Origin: Chloroflexota bacterium
GTDB lineage: Bacteria > Chloroflexota > Dehalococcoidia > SM23-28-2 > HRBIN24
DNA: 23,334 nt
Assembly (NCBI GenBank): GCA_030550295.1
Contig: JAUQPQ010000013.1
Location: forward strand, 1 to 23,334
Direction of reading: 5' to 3'
Positions 14,294 through 22,330 of the stretch are shown here, piece by piece; positions within the stretch are counted from its first letter, which is position 1; the number at the start of each line of letters is the position of its first letter. Made by a program: the position numbers and the translations under genes. The notes under the pieces were generated by a model. The model was not told where the DNA came from, made no database searches, and saw only the letters and a program-made list of their open reading frames with translations.

Positions 14294-16727
14294 GCGCTAC
14301 CAACCTCGGCAGATAGAGCGGAAATGGCAAGAGCGGTGGGAGAGGGATGGCATCTATCATACCCCCGATGATGATGCCCGCCCCAAGTTCTACTTCCTCA
14401 CCATGTTCCCTTACACCTCGGGCGATCTCCATATTGGGCACTGGTACGCCATGGCCCCCTCCGATGCTGCTGCCCGTTTCCGTCGCATGCAGGGCTACAA
14501 CGTCCTCTTCCCCATGGGTTTCGACGCATTCGGCCTGCCAGCGGAGAACGCGGCCATACGGCACGGCATCCATCCCAAGGAGTGGACTTTGCGCAACATA
14601 GAACGCATGCGGCAGCAGCTAAAGTCCATGGGTTCCATGATCGATTGGCGGCGGGAGGTGATCACCTGCGAGCCTGAATATTACCGGTGGAACCAGTGGT
14701 TCTTCCTGAAGATGTACGAGAGGGGGCTAGCCTACAAGGCCAAGGCCCCTGCCAACTGGTGCCCCTCGTGTCAGACCGTCCTAGCCAACGAGCAGGTCCT
14801 GCCCGAGGGCACCTGCGAACGGTGTCACTCGCCAGTGACCCGTAGAGACTTGGACCAGTGGCTCTTTCGGATCACCGCCTACGCTGAGGAGCTATTGGAC
14901 CACTCCCACATCCAGTGGCCAGAGCCCGTGGTGGTGATGCAGAAGAACTGGATAGGGCGTTCGGAGGGCCTAGAGGTGGCTTTCCCCTTGGAGGGGGATG
15001 CGGCCAAAGAGGGGGAGGTAATCATCTTCACTACGAGGCCGGACACCATTTACGGCGTCACCTTTATGGCGTTGGCCCCTGAGCATCCCTTGGTGCCCAA
15101 GATAACCACCCCTCGCTGCTGGCCTCAGGTGGAAACGTATATTGAAGAGGCTCGCCGTCAGACGGAAATTCAGCGCCTCTCCACTGTGCGGCAGAAGACG
15201 GGCGTTTTCACTGGCGCCTATTGTCGTAACCCCCTATCGGGCGAGAAAGTGCCCATCTTTGTGGCCGATTACGTCTTGCCCTGGTACGGGACCGGGGCAG
15301 TCATGGGGGTTCCCGCCCACGACCAGCGGGACTTCGAGTTCGCCCAGGAGCATGGGCTCCCCATAAAGGTAGTGTTAGCCCCGCCTGGGTGGAAGGGGGA
15401 GCCCCTAGAGCAGGCATATGAGGGCCCAGGCGTCCTAGTGGGCTCTGGCCCCTTCAATGGCATGCCTTCCCACGAGGCCCAGGCGGCTATCTGCGATTAC
15501 GTAGAAAAGGAGGGATGGGGCAAGCGCAAGGTCATCTATCGCCTTAGGGACTGGCTCATATCTCGACAGCGCTATTGGGGCACGCCCATACCCATCGTTT
15601 ACTGCCCGTCCTGCGGCACCGTCCCCGTCCCCCAAGACCAGCTGCCTGTAACGCTTCCCGATGATGTAGACTTTCGGCCCACAGGCGAATCACCCCTGGC
15701 CCGGCACGAGGGGTTCGTGAATACCCCTTGCCCTCGCTGCGGTGGCCCTGCCCGTCGCGAGACGGACACCATGGATACCTTCGTCGATTCCTCTTGGTAC
15801 TTCATGCGTTATCTGAGCCCCCACTGCCAGGATGGCCCGTTCGATGTGGAGAAGGGACGCCGCTGGCTTCCTGTAGACCAGTACACCGGTGGAGCTGAGC
15901 ACGCTGTCATGCACCTTCTCTACGCTCGCTTTTTCTGGAAGGTGTGCCGAGACCTAGGCCTGGTACAGGGGGACGAGCCGTTCCTGCGCCTCTTCAACCA
16001 AGGCCAGATCCTGGGGCCCGATGGTCAGCGTATGAGCAAGTCAAGGGGCAACGTGGTAGCCCCTGATGAACAGATAGAGCAGTGGGGGGTGGACACCTTC
16101 CGTTGTTACCTTATGTTCCTTGGCCCCTGGGAACAGGGAGGCCCTTACACCTTCGAGGGGATCCAGGGCATCTGGCGCTGGCTCAACCGCGTATGGAACT
16201 TGTGCCTCCAAGATGTCTCCCAAGACCCTGGTGCCGACCCCATGCCCATCCGTCGCACCGTTCATGGCACCATCAAGAAGGTTACCGAGGACATGGAGCG
16301 TTTCCGTTTCAATACTGCCATCGCCGCCCTCATGGATCTGACGAATCACCTTGTGCGCTTCCGCCAGGAGGGGGCAGTCCACCCGGAGGCATGGGAGGAG
16401 GCCCTGAGCTCGCTACTCCTCATGTTGGCCCCCTTGGCGCCCCACATCGCCGAAGAGCTGTGGGAGCGGCGGGGATGGCCCTATAGCATCCACCAGCAGG
16501 CCTGGCCCACCTATGATCCCGACCTGGCCCGCCCCCTTGAAGTCACGCTGGTGGTTCAGGTAAACGGTAAGGTGAGAGACAAGATACAGGTGCCAGCCGA
16601 TATCAGCGAGGAGGAGGCCCGACGCCTCGCTCTGGAGAGCCCCAAGGTGCGGCATCACATCGACCAGCGCCCCATTGAAAGGATCATCTATGTACCTGGG
16701 CGTCTTATTAACTTAGTGGTGCGCTAA
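14286..16727 (+). CDS. leuS: Leucyl-tRNA synthetase
   Basis: The 813-residue enzyme charges tRNA-Leu with leucine. The HIGH motif is at residues 49-52 and the RMSKS form of the KMSKS loop at 582-586. The CP1 editing domain is present, with TTRPDTIYG and GTGAVMGVPAHDQRDFEFA, so it should hydrolyse mischarged tRNA. Cys pairs occur at NWCPSC with CERC and at YCPSC with CPRC, typical zinc-ribbon insertions. The tRNA-binding C-terminal domain is complete with VQVNGKVRDKI. It is preceded by the MgtC-family gene with an eight-base overlap. Its stop overlaps the convergent acyl-CoA dehydrogenase by four bases. Confidence 0.98.
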   Translation: MVERYQPRQIERKWQERWERDGIYHTPDDDARPKFYFLTMFPYTSGDLHIGHWYAMAPSDAAARFRRMQGYNVLFPMGFDAFGLPAENAAIRHGIHPKEWTLRNIERMRQQLKSMGSMIDWRREVITCEPEYYRWNQWFFLKMYERGLAYKAKAPANWCPSCQTVLANEQVLPEGTCERCHSPVTRRDLDQWLFRITAYAEELLDHSHIQWPEPVVVMQKNWIGRSEGLEVAFPLEGDAAKEGEVIIFTTRPDTIYGVTFMALAPEHPLVPKITTPRCWPQVETYIEEARRQTEIQRLSTVRQKTGVFTGAYCRNPLSGEKVPIFVADYVLPWYGTGAVMGVPAHDQRDFEFAQEHGLPIKVVLAPPGWKGEPLEQAYEGPGVLVGSGPFNGMPSHEAQAAICDYVEKEGWGKRKVIYRLRDWLISRQRYWGTPIPIVYCPSCGTVPVPQDQLPVTLPDDVDFRPTGESPLARHEGFVNTPCPRCGGPARRETDTMDTFVDSSWYFMRYLSPHCQDGPFDVEKGRRWLPVDQYTGGAEHAVMHLLYARFFWKVCRDLGLVQGDEPFLRLFNQGQILGPDGQRMSKSRGNVVAPDEQIEQWGVDTFRCYLMFLGPWEQGGPYTFEGIQGIWRWLNRVWNLCLQDVSQDPGADPMPIRRTVHGTIKKVTEDMERFRFNTAIAALMDLTNHLVRFRQEGAVHPEAWEEALSSLLLMLAPLAPHIAEELWERRGWPYSIHQQAWPTYDPDLARPLEVTLVVQVNGKVRDKIQVPADISEEEARRLALESPKVRHHIDQRPIERIIYVPGRLINLVVR

Positions 16728-17914
16728 TCCCCTCTGGGAAGGCCTAGGCCGCGCACGGCTATGATGTTGCGCTGTATCTCGGAGGTGCCGCCGCCGATGG
16801 TAGCGGCCACACTGAAGAGGTACATGCGCGCTACCCGCCCCTGTAACGGTGCCCACGGGTCTTCCCTGGCGTTGAGCTGTCCATAGAGGGATAGTAGGCG
16901 CATCCCTGTAGCAGCTATCCTCTGCTCTAGCTCCGAGCAGTACAGCTTCACCATCGATGCTTCGTAGTTGGGGACGATGCCTCTGGCCTGCAAGGAGACC
17001 ACCCTGAGGGATAGATTGTAGGCTACCTCGGTCTCGATGAGGCGCTCGGCCAGGGCCGCCCGCACCAAGGGGCGTTGGTGGGCAGGGGCATGGGAGCGGG
17101 CAAAGTCTACTAGGGAGAGGGTTATCTGGCGGTACTCTATGGGCAGGTGCACCAGGGACCGTTCGAAGTCGAGGGTGGTGGTGGCCACGTACCAGCCCCG
17201 GTTCTCCTCGCCCACAAGGTGGGTGACGGGCACTCGCACATCTTCCAGGAAGACCTGGCAGAAGATGCGGGTGCCGGCCATGGTTGTCATCTCGTGCACA
17301 GTGATGCCAGGGCTCTTCATGTCCACTATGAGATAGGAGAGGCCTTTGTGTTTGGGGGCGTTGGGGTCGGTGCGGCACAGGAGGATCATCCAGTGGGCAT
17401 ACTGGGCCAGGGAAGTCCATATCTTTTGGCCATTGACCACGTAATAGTCCCCCTGACGCACGGCGCGCGTCTGGACGTTGGCCAGGTCAGAGCCGGCATT
17501 AGGTTCTGAGAAGCCCTGGCACCAGATCTCGTCGCCACTGAGGATGGGTGGGAGGAAACGACGTCGCTGTTCCTCGGTGCCGTGGACGATTAGGGTTGGG
17601 CCTACCCACCCGATGCCCACGTCCAGGAAGCGGGGGGCGCGGGCCTTGGCCAGCTCTTCGTTGAGGATGAACTGTTCTTTTACAGTGAGGCCTCCACCAC
17701 CGTACTCTTTGGGCCAGGCAGGGGCGATCCAGCCCTTTTCCAGGAGCTTTTTGCGCCATTGGCGGCGCCGCTCGCTCATAGGACGGCCCTCACCACTGAG
17801 CATTCCCCATTCCCCTCCCTCAGGGCTGCGCAGCTCTGGGGGACACTCTTTGGCTATGAAATCCCTTACCTCTTCCCTAAAGGCAGCCTCTTGGGGGGTG
17901 TCACGAAAGTCCAT
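16724..17914 (-). CDS. Acyl-CoA dehydrogenase family protein
   Basis: This FAD-dependent enzyme family oxidises acyl-CoA to enoyl-CoA. I start it at ATG 17914 (396 residues) because GGGAGG lies seven bases upstream; a TTG at 17938 and an ATG at 17920 are also in frame but poorly spaced. Visible features are GWIAPAWPKEYGG, GFSEPNAGSDLA at the FAD/substrate site, GQKIWTSLAQYA, and IGGGTSEIQRNIIA near the C-terminus. In the last motif Gly stands where medium-chain enzymes have the catalytic Glu, so the base must lie elsewhere or in a partner subunit, as in some FadE-type proteins. Substrate is not determined. A racemase-like gene 3.5 kb away fits branched-chain or fatty acyl-CoA catabolism. Confidence 0.93.
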   Translation of the reverse strand: MDFRDTPQEAAFREEVRDFIAKECPPELRSPEGGEWGMLSGEGRPMSERRRQWRKKLLEKGWIAPAWPKEYGGGGLTVKEQFILNEELAKARAPRFLDVGIGWVGPTLIVHGTEEQRRRFLPPILSGDEIWCQGFSEPNAGSDLANVQTRAVRQGDYYVVNGQKIWTSLAQYAHWMILLCRTDPNAPKHKGLSYLIVDMKSPGITVHEMTTMAGTRIFCQVFLEDVRVPVTHLVGEENRGWYVATTTLDFERSLVHLPIEYRQITLSLVDFARSHAPAHQRPLVRAALAERLIETEVAYNLSLRVVSLQARGIVPNYEASMVKLYCSELEQRIAATGMRLLSLYGQLNAREDPWAPLQGRVARMYLFSVAATIGGGTSEIQRNIIAVRGLGLPRGD

Positions 17915-17937
17915 GGTCATACCTCCCTTTCGCCCCA

Positions 17938-17966
17938 ATCTTAGCTTCTGCTCATGTGCCCTACAA
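17938..17966 (-). promoter_or_regulatory. Promoter of the acyl-CoA dehydrogenase gene
   Basis: On the minus strand TTGTAG (17961-17966) is followed after 17 bases by TAAGAT (17938-17943), giving a leader of about 17 bases with the GGGAGG ribosome site. A second candidate is TTGTAG (18002-18007) with GACAAT (17978-17983), 18 bases apart. Confidence 0.45.
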
Positions 17967-17978
17967 GAATGGGAGGCA

Positions 17979-18008
17979 TTGTCTCCTATCGCCGATAAGC
18001 CCTACAAT
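17979..18008 (+). promoter_or_regulatory. Promoter of the AIM24-family gene
   Basis: TTGTCT (17979-17984) and TACAAT (18003-18008) are 18 bases apart, predicting a start near 18015 and a leader of about 27 bases before the ATG at 18042. It interleaves with a minus-strand candidate promoter on the same bases. Confidence 0.55.
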
Positions 18009-18041
18009 GGCCCCATGACGCTTAAAGGGGGTAAAGGATAA

Positions 18042-18719
18042 ATGCAGTGGGAGGTACGTCCTGGGCATACCTATCCTGCTTTGCACATCGCTCTAGAGCC
18101 GGGGGAAGAGGTGGTGGCAGAGCCGGGGGCCTTCCTCCTCATGCGTGGTCCTTTGGAGATCAAGACTAGCTCCTTGGGGATAGGAAAGGGGATTCTACGC
18201 TCCCTGTTTGGAGCCGAGTCCTTCTTCCTCAACAGTTACCGTGCTACGGGCCAGGGGGAGTTATGGTTGGCGCCCCCTGCACCTGGGGACATATATTATC
18301 TGCCTTTAGGAGGGAACGGCTACTTTGTACAGGACACGGCTTACCTAGCCCACCATGGGGACGTGGAGGTAGGGGTGGGATGGCGCGGTTTCAAGGGCTT
18401 GCTTAATGAGGGGGAGCTGGTATGGCTCAAGGTGCGGGGCAGGGGTGGGGTATGGGTATGCGCCTTCGGTGCCCTAGAAGAGGTACGGCTGTTGGCTGGG
18501 GAGAAGATGGTGGTAGACAACTTTCACTTTGTGGCCATGGATGAGGGGGCCCGCTATGAGGTGCGCACCTTTGGGGGCCTCAAGTCTTTCCTCCTTGGGG
18601 GTGAGGGGCTAGTGGCAGAGGTGCACGGCCCCGCCCACCTTCTTGTCCAGACGAGGCACCTAGCCTCTTTGGCCGAAGTGCTCCTCCCTATCTTGAAGCG
18701 TCAACTCAAGGTAAGGTGA
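18042..18719 (+). CDS. AIM24 family protein (TIGR00266-like)
   Basis: The 225-residue protein has the all-beta AIM24 pattern. LEPGEEVVAEPGAFLLM lies near residue 17 and GPLEIKTSSLG near 36. Next come the family-typical Gly/Phe segment GKGILRSLFGAESFFLNSYRA, AHHGDVEVGVGWRG, and FGGLKSFLLGGEGLVAEVHGPAHLLVQTR near the C-terminus. AIM24 is named from a yeast mitochondrial protein; bacterial members have no settled biochemical role. There is no signal peptide. The gene has its own promoter, and its stop is eight bases from the stop of the convergent trxB. Confidence 0.88.
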   Translation: MQWEVRPGHTYPALHIALEPGEEVVAEPGAFLLMRGPLEIKTSSLGIGKGILRSLFGAESFFLNSYRATGQGELWLAPPAPGDIYYLPLGGNGYFVQDTAYLAHHGDVEVGVGWRGFKGLLNEGELVWLKVRGRGGVWVCAFGALEEVRLLAGEKMVVDNFHFVAMDEGARYEVRTFGGLKSFLLGGEGLVAEVHGPAHLLVQTRHLASLAEVLLPILKRQLKVR

Positions 18720-18727
18720 GGCTAACC

Positions 18728-19654
18728 CTACTCGGGGAAATGCTCGCTTATATACCGCTCGGCGGCTATGGCTGCCGTGACCCCATCTCCTACCGAGGTA
18801 GCTACTTGTCTGGCAGCATACTGGCGTACGTCGCCAGCAGCGAAGAGCCCGGGTAGGGATGTCTCCATCCAGGCGTTGACCACGATGTGTCCGCCGTTGT
18901 CCATAGGGACTAGGCCCCGCAACCAGTCGGTGTTGGGATGGTGGCCAATGAATATGAAGACGGCCTTGACGGGAAGGAATGACTCCTCACCGGTTATTAC
19001 ATTTCGTAACTTTACCCCCTCCACTTCTTCGTCGCCCAAGATCTCCGTCACCACGGTGTTCCAGATGAAGTCCATCTTGGGGTTGGCGAAGGCCCTCTCC
19101 TGGAGGATACGGCTTGCCCGGAGACGGTCGCGCCGGTGGATAACGTAGACCTTGCTGGCGTAGCGGGTGGTAAAGAGGCCCTCATCGATGGCTGCGTCTC
19201 CTCCTCCCACCACCGCCACCTCTTGGTCGGCGAAGAAGGGGGCATCGCAGGTAGCACAGTAGGAGACGCCTTTGCCGGTGAGTCTCTCCTCCCCTGGTAC
19301 GTTAAGGCGGTTGTATTCTGCCCCGGTGGCTATGATGACTACCTTGGCCAAGTAGTCGCCATCGTCGGTCTTTACAAGCCAGAAGGGCTCCTTGCGGATC
19401 AAGGACTTGGCCTCGGTGTACTGGAGCTCCAGCCCGTAGCTCTGGGCCTGTTGAAGCATGGCCTGGGCGAGGTCGTAACCACTTATGGAGGGGATGCCTG
19501 GATAGTTCTCGATGGTGGCAGTAAGGGCGATCTGGCCGCCGATGACCCCTTTTTCTAGGAGGATGGAACGGCGCCGGGCACGGGCAGCGTAAAGGCCCGC
19601 TGCTAGCCCTGCCGGCCCCCCTCCGACGATGAGGATGTCTAGCTCCTGGGCCAC
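18728..19654 (-). CDS. trxB: Thioredoxin reductase
   Basis: The 308-residue flavoenzyme transfers electrons from NADPH through FAD to thioredoxin. Seen are the FAD-binding ILIVGGGPAGLAAGLYAARA at the N-terminus, the redox-active YCATCDAPF, an NADPH-binding VVGGGDAAIDE followed by HRRDRLRAS, and GLFAAGDVRQ near the C-terminus. The HRRDR arginines favour NADPH over NADH. The start is GTG at 19654, 17 bases after the trxA stop, with only a weak ribosome site, so expression probably depends on co-transcription with trxA. Confidence 0.96.
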   Translation of the reverse strand: MAQELDILIVGGGPAGLAAGLYAARARRRSILLEKGVIGGQIALTATIENYPGIPSISGYDLAQAMLQQAQSYGLELQYTEAKSLIRKEPFWLVKTDDGDYLAKVVIIATGAEYNRLNVPGEERLTGKGVSYCATCDAPFFADQEVAVVGGGDAAIDEGLFTTRYASKVYVIHRRDRLRASRILQERAFANPKMDFIWNTVVTEILGDEEVEGVKLRNVITGEESFLPVKAVFIFIGHHPNTDWLRGLVPMDNGGHIVVNAWMETSLPGLFAAGDVRQYAARQVATSVGDGVTAAIAAERYISEHFPE

Positions 19655-19671
19655 CTTATCTTAAGGAAGGA

Positions 19672-19998
19672 TCAACTAAGGGCTCGGTCTAGGAAGCGCT
19701 TCAGCTCCCCCTTAGGACGGAAGCCGATGATGGAGCCCACTACCTGACCGTCCTTAAATAGGATGAGGGTGGGTATGCTACGGATACCGTATCGGATTGC
19801 GGTGTCCATGTTTTCATCGGTGTTGACCTTGACGAACTTAACCCGCCCCTCGTACTCCTCCGCCAGCTCCTCAACGATGGGGGCTACCATGCGGCACGGC
19901 CCGCACCATGGGGCCCAGAAGTCTACAAGCACAGGGACGGGGGACTTTAGCACCTCTCCCTCGAACTGGGAGTCAGTTATCTCCTGCGGCTTGGCCAT
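19672..19998 (-). CDS. trxA: Thioredoxin
   Basis: The 108-residue protein is a classical thioredoxin. The WCGPC active site is at residues 31-35 within VDFWAPWCGPC, and the cis-proline motif SIPTLILF follows, with a GFRPKGEL end. It reduces cytoplasmic disulfides and is recycled by the TrxB encoded just downstream. The ATG at 19998 has GAAGG four bases upstream. The gene diverges from holA across 58 bases. Confidence 0.97.
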   Translation of the reverse strand: MAKPQEITDSQFEGEVLKSPVPVLVDFWAPWCGPCRMVAPIVEELAEEYEGRVKFVKVNTDENMDTAIRYGIRSIPTLILFKDGQVVGSIIGFRPKGELKRFLDRALS

Positions 19999-20056
19999 GG
20001 CGCCTTCAACCCCCTCCTACGTTCCTAGTCTCTAAGTTAGCATATAACACGAGGGG

Positions 20057-21028
20057 ATGCCACTCTACATCTATTGGGGTACTGATTCCTTCTCTTTGCG
20101 GGAGGCCCTAAGGGAGCTGGAGTTGTTTCTAGATGACTTAGGCCAGCTCTGGGCCAGTACTGTGCGTCTGGAAGGGAAGGGCCTGCGGCCTCAGGATCTC
20201 ATGGAGGTGTGCGATGCCCTTCCCTTTCTGGGCAGGCATCGGCTGGTGGTGGTGGAGGGCCTTCTGGGCCGCTTCCAAGAGGGGAGTGAGAAGGAGGCTT
20301 TGGCGGGGCCATGGGCGGCCTTTGCTGCCTATGCTGCGCGTCTTCCTCCTCACACCCATTTGGTGCTCATTGAGGGGGAGCTGTCCCCCCAGAACCCCTT
20401 ATTTAAGGCTTTGCGGCCCCATGCCCACGCAAGGGAGTTTCGTCCTCCGCGGGGAGAAGCCCTCCTGCGCTGGATCGGCCAGCGCTGTCGGGCTCTGGGC
20501 TTGCGCCTGAGCCATAAGGCAGCCCGCCTCTTGGCAGAGCTGCTAGGGGACGATCTGTGGGCCCTCAATTCTGAGTTGGAGAAACTTGCCATTTTCGCAA
20601 GGGGCGAGCTGGTGCGGGAGGCCCATGTACGGGAGTTGGTAGCGGCAGCGCGCCAGGCCAACGTCTTTCACCTGGTGGACTTGGCGAGCGAGGGGCGCCG
20701 TATGGAGGCGTTGCGCCTTTTGCGTCTCCTTTTAAGCCAGGGTGAGGAGCCTTTGCACCTCCTGGCCCTTATCCAAGGCCATTATCGTCGTCTACTGGTG
20801 GCCCAAGAGCTCATGTCGGAAGGGGCCACCCCTGCCCAGCTGGCCCAGGAACTGCGACTGCCTCCGTGGCTCCTCTCGCGGGTGGCAGCCCAGGCGCGCA
20901 TCCACCCTCTGTCCCGGCTGCGGCGCATCTTTAGGGAGCTGGGTGAAACGGAGGCGGCCATCAAAAGGGGGCAGATGGCCCCAGAACTGGCCCTGGAGGC
21001 GCTCCTATTTGCTCTCGCTGCTGCCTGA
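20057..21028 (+). CDS. holA: DNA polymerase III delta subunit
   Basis: The 323-residue protein matches HolA, the clamp-loader subunit that opens the beta sliding clamp. Seen are YIYWGTDSFSLREALREL at the N-terminus, LPFLGRHRLVVVEGLLGRF near residue 55, LLAELLGDDLWALNSELEKLA in the middle, and a helical C-terminus with LAQELRLPPWLLSRVAAQAR and IKRGQMAPELALEALLF. These are the usual delta landmarks. The ATG at 20057 has GAGGGG directly adjacent, too close for a normal ribosome site, and TATAAC (20043-20048) lies eight bases upstream, so the transcript could be nearly leaderless. It converges with lexA six bases apart. Confidence 0.92.
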   Translation: MPLYIYWGTDSFSLREALRELELFLDDLGQLWASTVRLEGKGLRPQDLMEVCDALPFLGRHRLVVVEGLLGRFQEGSEKEALAGPWAAFAAYAARLPPHTHLVLIEGELSPQNPLFKALRPHAHAREFRPPRGEALLRWIGQRCRALGLRLSHKAARLLAELLGDDLWALNSELEKLAIFARGELVREAHVRELVAAARQANVFHLVDLASEGRRMEALRLLRLLLSQGEEPLHLLALIQGHYRRLLVAQELMSEGATPAQLAQELRLPPWLLSRVAAQARIHPLSRLRRIFRELGETEAAIKRGQMAPELALEALLFALAAA

Positions 21029-21034
21029 GGGCTG

Positions 21035-21676
21035 CTAACTAGGGCGGCGGATGACCATAACCACTCGCCCCTGGACCTCCACGTTGTCGGCGCTGGTATA
21101 TATTGGCTCCATGGCCCGGTTGGCAGGCTGCAACCGCACCCGCTCCCCCTCCCGATAGATCTTCTTGAGGGTCACCTCCCCTTCCCCCTTCAGCCATACC
21201 GCTACCAGATCCCCGTCTCTAACTTCGGGGGGCCTCTCTAGTACCACTATGTCCCCCTCAAAGATGAGGGCGTCCACCATCGACTCACCCTTTACCCTTA
21301 CGGCGAAGAGGCCCTCCTTACCACCTATCAATCCTTCGGGAAGCTCCAACACCTCCTCCCAGGGGGCCGACCACTCCCCTTCCTCTGGGACAGGGATAGG
21401 GCGGCCAGCCGCTATAGTGCCAACCACTGGGACTGGGACTACTCGCCTCCTACCTCCCGGCATCAATAGCTCTATGGCCCGGGAGACCTCCCTGTCCCGC
21501 CGAATGTAGCCCATCTGCTCCAGGGCCCGTAAATTGTAGTCCACCACCGATGTAGAGCTGAGACCACACCCCTCCTGTATCTGCCGGATGCTGGGAGGAT
21601 ACCCATGCTCTGCTATGAACTGGCGGATGAACTCCAAGATCCGCCTCTGCTTCGCCGTCAACTCCCGCGTCGCCAT
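21035..21676 (-). CDS. lexA: SOS repressor LexA
   Basis: LexA represses DNA-repair genes and cleaves itself when activated by RecA. I start at ATG 21676 (213 residues). GGAGGA lies just upstream, and the longer in-frame start (TTG 21736) falls inside the promoter. An ATG one codon earlier is also possible. The N-terminal winged helix-turn-helix includes LTAKQRRILEFI and PPSIRQIQEGCGLSSTSVV. The cleavage site is Ala-Gly in VGTIAAGRPIP. The catalytic Ser lies in VKGESMVDALI and the Lys in EVTLKKIYRE. Length is close to the usual 200-210. The LexA box in its leader indicates autoregulation. Confidence 0.97.
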   Translation of the reverse strand: MATRELTAKQRRILEFIRQFIAEHGYPPSIRQIQEGCGLSSTSVVDYNLRALEQMGYIRRDREVSRAIELLMPGGRRRVVPVPVVGTIAAGRPIPVPEEGEWSAPWEEVLELPEGLIGGKEGLFAVRVKGESMVDALIFEGDIVVLERPPEVRDGDLVAVWLKGEGEVTLKKIYREGERVRLQPANRAMEPIYTSADNVEVQGRVVMVIRRPS

Positions 21677-21685
21677 CATCTCCTC

Positions 21686-21699
21686 CGAACGCTTGTTTC
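21686..21699. promoter_or_regulatory. LexA box in the lexA leader
   Basis: CGAACGCTTGTTTC matches the Bacillus-type SOS box CGAACRNRYGTTYC at 13 of 14 positions. It lies just downstream of the predicted transcription start and abuts the ribosome site, so bound LexA would block its own transcription. A weaker copy (11 of 14) lies at 21702-21715, over the -10 box. Confidence 0.75.
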
Positions 21700-21707
21700 G
21701 CAGAACA

Positions 21708-21736
21708 AATGTAACACCTAGTCCACCTAAAGTCAA
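21708..21736 (-). promoter_or_regulatory. Promoter of lexA
   Basis: On the minus strand TTGACT (21731-21736) and TACATT (21708-21713) are 17 bases apart, near consensus. Transcription should start near 21701, so the LexA box covers roughly +2 to +15. Confidence 0.7.
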
Positions 21737-21856
21737 CTTAGAAATGCGGCTGGGGAATTTAAGGAGAAAACCAGACTTAGGAGGAGGTAAAAGACAACAT
21801 ATGCCAGTTACAAGCTAGAAACTCTTCCATCTGCCTAACTTTGCCTCCTATAACTC

Positions 21857-21885
21857 TTGAACACCATGGGAGGGGTGGATAACAT
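21857..21885 (+). promoter_or_regulatory. Promoter of groES-groEL
   Basis: TTGAAC (21857-21862) and TAACAT (21880-21885) are 17 bases apart. Transcription would start near 21892, a few bases before the CIRCE operator. Confidence 0.5.
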
Positions 21886-21896
21886 TGGCATTGAGT

Positions 21897-21923
21897 TTAG
21901 CACTCTCCGGCGTTGAGTGCTAA
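21897..21923 (+). promoter_or_regulatory. CIRCE operator upstream of groES-groEL
   Basis: TTAGCACTC (21897-21905) and GAGTGCTAA (21915-21923) are perfect halves around a nine-base spacer, the canonical HrcA operator. It lies 34 bases before groES, at the expected start of the transcript. No lexA or other site overlaps it. Confidence 0.97.
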
Positions 21924-21957
21924 GAAGCGTTTAAGTCTGAGAGGAGGGGGTTAAGGA

Positions 21958-22281
21958 ATGGCGACGAAGACGGGGGCGAAGCTAGTGCCGCTAGGGGACA
22001 GGGTGGTGGTGAGGCAGATCAAGCAGGAGGAGGTAAGGGCCAGTGGCCTGGTGATCCCTGACACGGCGAGGGAGAAGCCGCAGCTGGGCGAGGTGATAGC
22101 GGTAGGCCCTGGCCGTTTGGACGAGAATGGGAAGCGTATCCCCATGGACCTGAAGGTAGGAGACAAGGTGATCTATGCCAAGTATTCGGGCCAAGAGGTA
22201 CCCAAGGGCGTTTTCGGCTCCGAGGAAGAGGAGTACCTCATCCTGAAGGAGTCAGACGTTTTGGCCAAGGTGGAAGGGTAG
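21958..22281 (+). CDS. groES: Co-chaperonin GroES
   Basis: The 107-residue lid of the chaperonin cage has PLGDRVVVRQ at the N-terminus, the mobile loop around EVRASGLVIPDTAREKPQ that docks on GroEL, and GDKVIYAKYSG with EEYLILKESDVLA at the end. It has about ten extra N-terminal residues compared with the usual 95-97. GAGGAGGGGG upstream supports the start. It should serve both GroEL copies unless another groES exists elsewhere. Confidence 0.97.
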   Translation: MATKTGAKLVPLGDRVVVRQIKQEEVRASGLVIPDTAREKPQLGEVIAVGPGRLDENGKRIPMDLKVGDKVIYAKYSGQEVPKGVFGSEEEEYLILKESDVLAKVEG

Positions 22282-22330
22282 GGTTCGGTATAGGGGCTGG
22301 TCTGTCAGCTAGAGAAGAGGAGGGATAAGT

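Noticed and set aside
16713..17420. 235-codon minus-strand frame rich in Pro, Arg and His
   Set aside because: It lies inside the acyl-CoA dehydrogenase gene in another frame, and the composition is typical of a frame shadow.
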